Assembly (NCBI GenBank): GCA_964534315.1
Contig: CAZHOV010000069.1
Coordinates: 1 to 28,108, forward strand
Source of the DNA: CAZHOV01 sp964534315
Lineage (GTDB): Bacteria; Bacteroidota; Bacteroidia; Chitinophagales; Saprospiraceae
Reading direction: 5' to 3'
DNA: 28,108 nt
In this document: positions 7,605-13,752 of the stretch, in pieces
How the letters are laid out: the number at the start of each line of letters is the position of its first letter
Numbering within the stretch: position 1 is the first letter of the stretch
Program-made: the position numbers and the translations under genes
The notes under the pieces: model-generated
The model's input: the letters and a program-made list of their open reading frames with translations, nothing else
What the model was told of the DNA's origin: nothing
The model's database searches: none

Positions 7605-7880
7605 TTATTTCCGAATTCCTAATTTCTCAATAAGTGCCCGATATTTGTTGATATCTTTTTTTGCCAGATACCCTAACAATCTTCTTCGCTTACCTACCAA
7701 CCCTAAAAGCGTTCTTCTGCAAGAATGATCTTTTTGGTTGGCTTTCAGATGCTCAGATAAATTTTGAATTCGATAGGTAAACAAGGCAATTTGCCCTTCC
7801 GTTGAACCGGTGTTACCTTCAGATCCGCCATGCTCGGCAAAGATCTCTTTTACTTTTTCTTTCGTTAAATATTCACCCAT
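7605..7880 (-). CDS. rpsO: 30S ribosomal protein S15
   Basis: The protein has 91 residues, close to the 89 of E. coli S15. The conserved core is complete: GSTEGQIALFTYRIQNLSEH, then HSCRRTLLGLVGKRRRLLGYL with the basic rRNA-binding face, then YRALIEKLGIRK. It binds the three-way junction of 16S rRNA helices 20-22 early in 30S assembly. It has its own promoter-like element (7931-7961) and terminator (7558-7596), so it forms a single-gene unit. In many bacteria S15 represses its own mRNA; nothing in the 50-base leader proves that here. Confidence 0.97.
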   Translation of the reverse strand: MGEYLTKEKVKEIFAEHGGSEGNTGSTEGQIALFTYRIQNLSEHLKANQKDHSCRRTLLGLVGKRRRLLGYLAKKDINKYRALIEKLGIRK

Positions 7881-7930
7881 TTTAATTTGTTTTTACCGTT
7901 AGTGATTAATACCATCAGTTACAGCGGGTG

Positions 7931-7961
7931 CAAAGGTACGGAATCAATTAACAATGTGCAA
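7931..7961 (-). promoter_or_regulatory. rpsO: Predicted rpsO promoter (TTG-N20-TACCTTTG)
   Basis: Reading leftward, TTG at 7961-7959 is followed after 20 bases by TACCTTTG at 7938-7931, a full match to the Bacteroidota TAnnTTTG element. It lies 51 bases upstream of the rpsO start. The -33 TTG lies inside the heptamer array at 7950-7977. Confidence 0.6.
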
Positions 7962-7977
7962 TGAACAATGAACAATT
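7950..7977 (+). repeat. Heptamer tandem array (AACAATG)
   Basis: Four 7-base units: AACAATG, TGCAATG, AACAATG, AACAATT. It is the reverse complement of the TCATTGT/TCATTGC words that form the arrays at 8467-8494 and 8646-8729. It lies at the upstream border of rpsO and appears to supply the -33 box. A fragment of the same word in the other orientation is at 8241-8262. Confidence 0.75.
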
Positions 7978-7981
7978 CTTG

Positions 7982-8051
7982 AAAAAAACTAGTAAAGCTT
8001 AGATTTAACCTAGTTTTTTTCATTGGACTCGTAAAGCTTAGATTTAACCTA
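7982..8051. repeat. 21-base direct repeat with an overlapping hairpin
   Basis: The 21-base segment starting GTAAAGCTTAGATTT occurs identically at 7992-8012 and 8031-8051. The first copy lies in the loop of a hairpin with stem AAAAAAACTAG (7982-7992) and CTAGTTTTTTT (8010-8020). Its role is unknown. The spacing of 39 bases would put the two copies on nearly the same face of the helix. Confidence 0.6.
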
Positions 8052-8092
8052 CGCTTAACATGAAAATAAACTAATCAATTTATCAACACTAC

Positions 8093-8234
8093 TTAAGCAG
8101 TAAGGCAAAAAAATTGGTATAAAAAATCTTTTTGAGTTCGGTCATTATTTCCTGCGTTCATTCCAGGTATTCAATCACTTAGTCTATAATGGCCGAACAG
8201 ATTTATTATACAAGCAATTTTGATTTGCCGCTTA
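8093..8234. repeat. Compact family A miniature element (142 bases)
   Basis: It starts TTAAGCAGTAAGGCAAA, like the family A copies at 2401 and 5099, and ends in GCAATTTTGATTTGCCGCTTA, as at 2762-2781. The ends pair with each other: GTATAA...AATCT...GTTCGGTCATTAT on the left against ATAATGGCCGAAC...AGATT...TTATAC on the right. The whole element could fold as one long imperfect hairpin. It lacks the family B insert found in copy 1. There is no coding capacity. Confidence 0.7.
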
Positions 8235-8331
8235 GAGAAGTTCAAATTGCTCATTGTTCATGCGGAGTCATAGCGTTTCCACCATTAAAATGGTGGGTTG
8301 ATAATTTTATTTTTCAAAGTCTTTTCTTTTT

Positions 8332-8431
8332 NNNNNNNNNNNNNNNNNNNNNNNNNNNNNNNNNNNNNNNNNNNNNNNNNNNNNNNNNNNNNNNNNNNNN
8401 NNNNNNNNNNNNNNNNNNNNNNNNNNNNNNN
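8332..8431. other. Assembly gap of exactly 100 N
   Basis: One hundred N lie between two halves of a repeated unit. The round number suggests a placeholder of unknown true length. Comparison with the intact copy predicts that as few as 10 bases are missing, or that extra copies of the repeat were collapsed. Confidence 0.97.
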
Positions 8432-8466
8432 TCCAGCTATCCGCTAACTCCTTTAACCTTAATTCC

Positions 8467-8494
8467 TCATTGTTCATTGTTCATTGTATATTGA
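8467..8494 (+). repeat. Heptamer tandem array (TCATTGT)
   Basis: Three units of TCATTGT (8467-8487) and one decayed unit (ATATTGA). It forms the right end of the first copy of the 120-base duplicated unit. Confidence 0.7.
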
Positions 8495-8645
8495 CCAACC
8501 TTTGAAAATTCAATGGACCACTTTCCGTTGGCAGAGACATTGTGCTTCCACCATTAAAATGGTGGGTTGATAATTTTATTTTTCAAAGTCTTTTCTTTTT
8601 TAGGTCAAACTCCAGCTATCCGCTAACTCCTTTAACCTTAATTCC

Positions 8646-8729
8646 TCATTGTTCATTGTTCATTGCTCATTGCACATTCCTCATTGTTCATTGCACATTG
8701 CTCATCGCTCATCGCTCATCGCTCATCGC
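8646..8729 (+). repeat. Heptamer tandem array at the mazG 3' end
   Basis: Twelve contiguous 7-base units: TCATTGT twice, TCATTGC twice, ACATTCC, TCATTGT, TCATTGC, ACATTGC, then TCATCGC four times. The last three units (8709-8729) lie inside mazG and encode its final residues and its stop codon. The units next to the gene are identical and those farther away differ. Confidence 0.9.
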
Positions 8730-9515
8730 TTTCGCTTCATTCCACAAGGCATCCATCTCATCCAACGTCATCTCGGTGAGGGATTTTGGGGCGTGTTCTT
8801 CGATAAACTCAAACCGTTTTTTAAATTTAAGATTGATGCGCTCCAAAGCAGTTTCGGGGTCAATGCCGGTGAACCGGGCGTAATTGATCAGGGAAAAAAG
8901 CACATCGCCAAACTCTTCTTCCTTTTTATCGAAAGAGGCCTTTGTATCCATTACTTCTTTAAATTCCTGCATTTCTTCTTCCACCTTTTCCCATACTTGC
9001 TCTTTATTTTCCCATTCAAAACCTACCTGTTTTGTTTTTTCCTGCATACGGTAAGCTTTTACCATTGCAGGGAGCGATTTGGGTACTCCGGAAAGAACGG
9101 ATTTCTTACCCTCCTGGAGCTTGAGTTGCTCCCAATTTTTCTTTACCTCCTCTTCGTTATTGACCTCCACATCACCATAAATATGAGGATGACGCTTAAT
9201 GAGCTTATCACAGATAGCATTTAAAGCTTCCCCGATATCAAAAGCCTCTTTTTCCTCTCCTATTTTGGCATAAAAGACCATGTGCAACATCAGATCACCT
9301 ATTTCTTCCTTTATCCCCTCCAAGTCCTCTTCTAATATAGCATCTGCCAGTTCATAAGTCTCTTCGATGGTTAGGTTCCTTAGGGTTTGAAAGGTCTGCT
9401 TGCGATCCCAGGGGCATTTCTCCCGCAGATCGTCCATGATGTTTAGTAATCGCTCGAAGGCCTTGAGTTTATTTTGAGTATTGGGTCTTGAGTCTTGAGT
9501 CATGGGACAATTCAA
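8709..9515 (-). CDS. mazG: Nucleoside triphosphate pyrophosphohydrolase MazG
   Basis: The protein has 268 residues with two MazG domains in tandem. The first has KCPWDRKQT (33-41), EETYE (51-55) and EEIGD (70-74). KRHPHIYGDV (107-116) links to the second, with EEEMQEF (179-185) and EEEFGD (199-204). The acidic motifs bind Mg2+ and the triphosphate. The enzyme hydrolyses NTPs and dNTPs to monophosphate and PPi, which cleans the nucleotide pool. Both ends of the gene are made of tandem heptamers: residues 3-14 (CPMTQDSRPNTQ) come from TTGRGTC repeats and the last residues (AMSDER) from TCATCGC repeats. The conserved core starts near residue 19, and no ATG lies between residue 5 and 27, so the start must be 9515 or 9503. 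It seems to be a single-gene unit. Confidence 0.95.
   Translation of the reverse strand: MNCPMTQDSRPNTQNKLKAFERLLNIMDDLREKCPWDRKQTFQTLRNLTIEETYELADAILEEDLEGIKEEIGDLMLHMVFYAKIGEEKEAFDIGEALNAICDKLIKRHPHIYGDVEVNNEEEVKKNWEQLKLQEGKKSVLSGVPKSLPAMVKAYRMQEKTKQVGFEWENKEQVWEKVEEEMQEFKEVMDTKASFDKKEEEFGDVLFSLINYARFTGIDPETALERINLKFKKRFEFIEEHAPKSLTEMTLDEMDALWNEAKAMSDER
9474..9508 (+). repeat. Heptamer tandem array (TTGRGTC) inside the mazG 5' end
   Basis: Five units: TTGAGTA, TTGGGTC, TTGAGTC, TTGAGTC, ATGGGAC. The array lies inside the coding region and encodes the non-conserved N-terminus of MazG. The same word makes the array at 20807-20867, over 11 kb away. Confidence 0.8.
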
Positions 9516-9590
9516 TTAATAGTTAATAATTAGTAGTGAATAATGAAATTTTAAGCAATAATTAATCATTAATCATTATTCATTACTCAT
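9516..9590. repeat. Two AT-rich heptamer arrays between mazG and the next gene
   Basis: 9516-9550 reads TTAATAG, TTAATAA, TTAGTAG, TGAATAA, TGAAATT. 9563-9590 reads TAATCAT, TAATCAT, TATTCAT, TACTCAT. Both have a 7-base period, and the words are roughly complementary, so the two arrays can pair as a loose hairpin in this divergent intergenic region. Confidence 0.7.
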
Positions 9591-9604
9591 TCCTATCTTA
9601 TTTC

Positions 9605-9612
9605 TATCTTTG
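9605..9612 (+). promoter_or_regulatory. Predicted -7 element TATCTTTG
   Basis: It matches TAnnTTTG exactly, 61 bases upstream of the ATG at 9674. The expected -33 position falls in the TACTCAT heptamers, which give only a weak match (ATT instead of TTG). Confidence 0.5.
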
Positions 9613-9673
9613 CAAAGCAAAAGTAGAACATTTACAAACATATCCTTGTTCTATAAGGAAAGAAAATAACAAT

Positions 9674-9901
9674 ATGGAATTTTTATATGTGTTAACTATC
9701 ATTTTTGTCGTGTTCGGATTATCATTTATGATGATCAATCTTCGAAATATTGTTACGGGTAAAGAATTTAGAGGAACTTGCGCTACTAACAATCCAATGT
9801 TAAAGAATGAGATCGGAGAGTGTTCTGTTTGTGGAAAATCTCCTGAAGAAGACTGCAAAATGCCGGAGGAAGAGCAACAAAAGCTGACCGTAAAAGGGTA
9901 A
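9674..9901 (+). CDS. Small single-span membrane protein with four cysteines, NqrM-like
   Basis: The protein has 75 residues. One transmembrane helix (about 3-22) is followed by a basic turn and a Cys-rich tail: GTC (Cys36), ECSVC (Cys50, Cys53) and Cys61. The layout of helix, K-x-F-x-G-x-C and then a CxxC and a last Cys recalls NqrM (DUF539), which delivers iron to the Na+-translocating NADH:quinone reductase. No nqr genes lie in this window. A predicted promoter (9605-9612) and an A-rich leader (GAAAGAAAATAACAATATGG) support translation from 9674. The NqrM link is inference from pattern. A small zinc-binding membrane protein is the alternative. Confidence 0.8.
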   Translation: MEFLYVLTIIFVVFGLSFMMINLRNIVTGKEFRGTCATNNPMLKNEIGECSVCGKSPEEDCKMPEEEQQKLTVKG

Positions 9902-10074
9902 ATGAATAGTTTTTTGCCAAAGGTCAAATCATTTGGAATTTCCTCCTCCGTGGGGAAATCGCAAAGATGTAAGGCGGTCATATTGCATGACGCCAAATCT
10001 TATCATTAAATAAATTGAACTTCACTTTTATTTAGTTTCTATTTCTCGCTCTGTATATTATCGATTCTAATCAT

Positions 10075-10095
10075 CCGAATAATCCTTATATTCGG
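10075..10095. promoter_or_regulatory. Inverted repeat upstream of the porin operon
   Basis: CCGAATA (10075-10081) and TATTCGG (10089-10095) are perfect 7-base arms separated by 7 bases, 34 bases upstream of the ATG at 10129. Position and geometry suit an operator. No exact TAnnTTTG element is visible nearby, the nearest being TATTTTGG. A second, imperfect hairpin at 9973-9994 lies after the previous gene. Confidence 0.35.
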
Positions 10096-10128
10096 GAATA
10101 TCTATTATTTTGGTTTTAAATCAACTCT

Positions 10129-11286
10129 ATGAAAGTTTATTTACATTCTGTTTTGATAGTGGTAGGTTTATTGTTTCAAATGGTCGCTTTTGGCCAGTAT
10201 ACTACCATTAACTTCGATTACGAATTATCTACCTTCAATGATAATCAACCGTTACCGGCGGAGACTAACCTGATTGTTGCCGGAAGTATTCCTGATGACA
10301 TCCAGTTGGTGGAAATTAGTATCTACAGCGCCTCTGGAAATGAAAAAAGACCACCCTTGTTTTCAGCTTTCTGGAAACGTCCCTACAACAAACCAACGGG
10401 AGAATTCAGGGTGCCTATCAATTTTAAACTCCGGGAATCCAAAAAATACGATTTTCAAATCGATTATTTTCAACGTATTGACCAGACGGAACGAGACGAT
10501 TTGTTTTATACACTGGTTAGCGGTTTAAATGCTTATGTCGATCAATCGGTTTATTGGACCGGAAAAAAGTTTGAGCTGGATAAAAGTCCCCGAGAATTTA
10601 TCGCCGACCTGGATGATGTGGTTTCTATAGGTATTCAGAACTATCGCAGCGAATCAGAAATGATCTTTTCGGGTTTTTCAGATATAGTGAGGAATAAATT
10701 GTCGGATATTAAAAAAATGAATCTGAAAAATCTTCCGTCAGACTCTCTGAAATCCATCAAAGCAGAAGAAACTATAAGTAGTCTAAAGCAATTGATCGAA
10801 AACGAGGTGCAGTACTTGTTAAACGAAAAGCTGGTCAAAAGAGTAGACCGGCGCTATGTCGACGACTATGTCACGGAGAGTAAACCAGGCTATTTTGCTA
10901 TCAATGCAGGATATGGCGCTGTCTATCTGGGAGGTAACCTGGAGAACCTGGAATACGGAACGGCTCCATACCTCAGTATTGGTTTTCCTTTCGCTACCAG
11001 CCGTGTGGCTCCGGCCTTTTTAAGAAATTCTTCTCTGACAGTCGGCATCTTTCTTCAGAATTTTGAACTTGACGATAACACAGAAGTAACTGGTCCAATC
11101 ATTAAAAGACCAATTCAAGTAGGGCTGGATTACAAGTTGTTTCAATTCATCCGATTCAATGCGGGTATTGCCCTTTTAGAAGAAAATACCGTTAACGGTT
11201 CGGGGGTAGAAGATCAACGGATTTTTGTTCAACCTTTTATAGGATTAAGTGCCAAATTTAATCTAAGATTATCTCTCGATAAATAA
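10129..11286 (+). CDS. Exported outer-membrane-type protein of unknown function
   Basis: The protein has 385 residues. A signal peptide covers about 1-22 (HSVLIVVGLLFQMVAFGQ; Bacteroidota signals often end just before Gln). Residues 23-130 look beta-rich. Residues 150-245 are helical and charged. From about 250 the pattern GYFAINAGYGAVYLGGNLEN, APYLSIGFPF and LTVGIFLQNF alternates polar and aromatic residues like transmembrane beta strands, and the last strand ends in LRLSLDK. A small C-terminal barrel in the outer membrane is therefore likely. It lies 9 bases before an OmpA-family gene, so the two are almost certainly one operon. The family is not recognised. Confidence 0.8.
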   Translation: MKVYLHSVLIVVGLLFQMVAFGQYTTINFDYELSTFNDNQPLPAETNLIVAGSIPDDIQLVEISIYSASGNEKRPPLFSAFWKRPYNKPTGEFRVPINFKLRESKKYDFQIDYFQRIDQTERDDLFYTLVSGLNAYVDQSVYWTGKKFELDKSPREFIADLDDVVSIGIQNYRSESEMIFSGFSDIVRNKLSDIKKMNLKNLPSDSLKSIKAEETISSLKQLIENEVQYLLNEKLVKRVDRRYVDDYVTESKPGYFAINAGYGAVYLGGNLENLEYGTAPYLSIGFPFATSRVAPAFLRNSSLTVGIFLQNFELDDNTEVTGPIIKRPIQVGLDYKLFQFIRFNAGIALLEENTVNGSGVEDQRIFVQPFIGLSAKFNLRLSLDK

Positions 11287-11295
11287 TCACCTGAC

Positions 11296-13752
11296 ATGAA
11301 GAAAGCGCTACTTATATTTTCATTTCTGTTCCTCATCATTTCTATTGCTTTTCCTCAACAAGACAGCTACGGCTGGCGGGTTGGTATTCATGGCGGATTG
11401 ACCAATTACTATGGAGATTTGAGCTACACCTATTGGGATCCCAATTCAAAAACAACCGATCTATTTAATAACTTCGACTATTTTAGTTATGGTCTTTCCA
11501 TAGAAAAAAACTTTTCACCGGCATGGTCCCTAAGCATTCACGGGACTAAGGGCCAATTTATAGCCAATGATCGGACGATCAACAGAAAGGGTGACCTAAA
11601 ATTAGATAACCCAAACTTCGACAGAGCTCTAAATGCGCAGACAGAACTTTACGACGCCTCCATTTTGTTGCACTATTATTTTGATAATGATAAAATCTTT
11701 GGCAAACGAGCTTTCATTGCTCCCTACTTGATGGTCGGCGGGGGATATACTAATTTCGAAGTGTTTGGCGATCTGTTTTACGACGATGGAAAAAGGTATC
11801 ATTACTGGTCAGATAATACTATCCGAAATGTTCCGGAAGCTAGCGGTAATGAAGGAAAGATCATTGAGCAAGACGGTGAATTTGAAACCAATCTAACGGA
11901 ACTACAAACCGAGAATAAAGATTATGAGACTCATGCATTGCACCTAACCGCCGGAATAGGCCTCAAATTCAGGTTGAGTGGACGGCTCAACTTAAATGTA
12001 TCGACTTTAGTGCACTTTACCAATACCGATTACCTGGACGATGTGAGTGGTACCTACCCGGAGGGATTTGACTCTCCGATTCAGGCCTATGCGTCTAATC
12101 CGGGAAACCAAAAAGAAGTCCAACGAGGTAATCCAAATGGAGCAAACGATATTTTCTCATTTACTTCCATTTCACTTCATTACAATTTTGGTCGAAAAAA
12201 AGAAGCCTTTAAAGCTCCCGTCATCCAGACCCGTTCAACTTCTATGGTTTCTCAGCAAACTACTTCACCTTCTACTACCCCTGAAATTGATACGGGAACG
12301 GAAAAACCCGCTCGAAAAATGGAAGAAAAAAATGCTGTTTATTCCAAAATCGAAATTATCGATAAAAAAATAGATAGCCTCTTAATATTATCAATGGAAG
12401 AAAAAAAAGCCGCAGACAGTCAGCCAACAGAATTAGAGAAACGCATCGAAAGTCTGGAAACACTGGTTACCCAGCTTCGACAGCAACAAATGGAACTGGA
12501 AAGTTCTTTAAGGAAGGAACTGGAAAGGATAAAACGGCAAGATTCAATAGTAGTCCCTTCCCAAACAGTAGAACCTCCTCTGCATCGCCTTGAAGATCAG
12601 ACCACTACGACCGATACTGCCGGTCAGGAAACCAAACAAACACCAGCCGAACAATTAGAAAAAGATACCGTTCTCATCGAGACAACCATTGAAGATACAA
12701 CTAGCAGTAAAACAGATACCATCTTCGTCCAATCAGCACCCAAAGAGGTCGTCAAGATTCAAAAAGAAAGAACCATTTACGAAGAACCAAATTCTACCGA
12801 AGACCTGCAAGCTATTCAGCAGCAGTTGGCAAAGTTGGAAACAACCTTAACGGAACGAAAAGCAGTAAACGATAATGACACCCTAGCTGAAAGGCAACTT
12901 CGGGAGTTGGAAAAATTAAATCAACAGTTAATTCAACAAGAAGCGCTACTTCAAGAGGGGAGCGTGGATGAATCAACAATTAGTGCAATGAGGCAGTCTC
13001 TGGCAGGCATTCAATTAGAGGTTACCGGGCAGTTGCCACCTCCTCAGACCACCCTCCGCACCGATACTGTCATCCTGAAACAAAATGACTCGCTTCAGCA
13101 AGAAGTTAATAAGTTGAATCAGGAACTGCTAACGCTGGGCTCAAAAGTAGAACGGTTAGAGCTGGGTCTTCAGCGAGACACGGTTTCAAAGCTACTGCCA
13201 AACTGGGAAGTTTTGAATCTGGCTCAACAGTTGAAAGAGCTGGAAAAACGAATGGCCGAAACCGAGCAGGAAAAAGATCAAAAAATAGTCTTGCAAAACC
13301 AGCAGATTGAACAATTGGAAGACCGGTTGGCAGGCATGAAATTGCAGATTGACTTTCTTAACAAACAACAATCAAAGCCAAAAGAGAAGGTCATTCCTGA
13401 AGATCCCGGCAGTTTGCTGGCTGAAAAAATAAAAGATAAGGATCAACAAGTTGTCTTTTTTGCTATCAGCTCTACTAAGATCTCCTCAAAAGCAGCACAA
13501 ACTATCCGAAAGATGTCAGACCTGATGAAGGAGCATGACCGGCTAATAATTGTTCTGGAAGGGTATACTGACACTTCCGGTAATCCCGATTTTAACCGTA
13601 AGCTAGCACTGAAAAGAGCTCAGGCAGTAGCAGATTTCATCCAGGCGCAGGGGATCAGCTCAGAACGAATAACCATACGCGGTGTCGGCGAAGATCCCAA
13701 TGCGGAAGCTGAGTATGGAAGAAGGGTAGAACTGGAATTGATCATTTTTTGA
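11296..13752 (+). CDS. OmpA-family outer-membrane protein with long coiled-coil region
   Basis: The protein has 818 residues. A signal peptide is present (about 1-21, ending FPQQ). Residues 25-300 form a beta-barrel-like domain opening with YGWRVGIHGGLTNYYGDLSY, as in Bacteroidota porins. Residues about 340-710 are Glu/Gln/Lys-rich heptads interrupted by Thr/Ser-rich linkers, long enough to span the periplasm. Residues 719-818 are an OmpA C-terminal peptidoglycan-binding domain with YTDTSGNPDFNRKLALKRA (D759, N767, R774) and RRVEL. It probably ties the outer membrane to the cell wall. The insertion between barrel and OmpA domain is far longer than in E. coli OmpA. It is the second gene of the operon; its stop overlaps the stop of the convergent AsmA-like gene by 11 bases. 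Confidence 0.9.
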   Translation: MKKALLIFSFLFLIISIAFPQQDSYGWRVGIHGGLTNYYGDLSYTYWDPNSKTTDLFNNFDYFSYGLSIEKNFSPAWSLSIHGTKGQFIANDRTINRKGDLKLDNPNFDRALNAQTELYDASILLHYYFDNDKIFGKRAFIAPYLMVGGGYTNFEVFGDLFYDDGKRYHYWSDNTIRNVPEASGNEGKIIEQDGEFETNLTELQTENKDYETHALHLTAGIGLKFRLSGRLNLNVSTLVHFTNTDYLDDVSGTYPEGFDSPIQAYASNPGNQKEVQRGNPNGANDIFSFTSISLHYNFGRKKEAFKAPVIQTRSTSMVSQQTTSPSTTPEIDTGTEKPARKMEEKNAVYSKIEIIDKKIDSLLILSMEEKKAADSQPTELEKRIESLETLVTQLRQQQMELESSLRKELERIKRQDSIVVPSQTVEPPLHRLEDQTTTTDTAGQETKQTPAEQLEKDTVLIETTIEDTTSSKTDTIFVQSAPKEVVKIQKERTIYEEPNSTEDLQAIQQQLAKLETTLTERKAVNDNDTLAERQLRELEKLNQQLIQQEALLQEGSVDESTISAMRQSLAGIQLEVTGQLPPPQTTLRTDTVILKQNDSLQQEVNKLNQELLTLGSKVERLELGLQRDTVSKLLPNWEVLNLAQQLKELEKRMAETEQEKDQKIVLQNQQIEQLEDRLAGMKLQIDFLNKQQSKPKEKVIPEDPGSLLAEKIKDKDQQVVFFAISSTKISSKAAQTIRKMSDLMKEHDRLIIVLEGYTDTSGNPDFNRKLALKRAQAVADFIQAQGISSERITIRGVGEDPNAEAEYGRRVELELIIF

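Larger units (their letters stand above)
8277..8665 (+). repeat. Duplicated 120-base unit with CCACCATT palindrome
   Basis: 8277-8331 equals 8546-8600, and 8432-8486 equals 8611-8665, each 55 bases long without change. In the intact second copy the two halves are 10 bases apart (8601-8610); in the first they are separated by the N run. If the gap is also 10 bases, the two copies are 179 bases apart. Each copy opens with CCACCATTAAAATGGTGG, an 8-base-pair palindrome, and ends in TCATTGT heptamers. The stretch 7881-8708 otherwise holds no gene; open frames read through it cross the gap or the repeats. Confidence 0.8.

Noticed and set aside
8189..8494. Open frame of 101 codons across the N run
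   Set aside because: It is open only because N codons carry no stops; it lies in a miniature element and in duplicated repeats.
9973..9994. Terminator after the small four-cysteine gene
   Set aside because: GGCGGTCAT and ATGACGCC form a stem with one bulge, but no T run follows on either side.
9604..9996. 130-codon minus-strand frame opposite the small four-cysteine gene
   Set aside because: It is the antisense shadow of 9674-9901; the plus-strand protein has a clear helix and cysteine pattern and a promoter.
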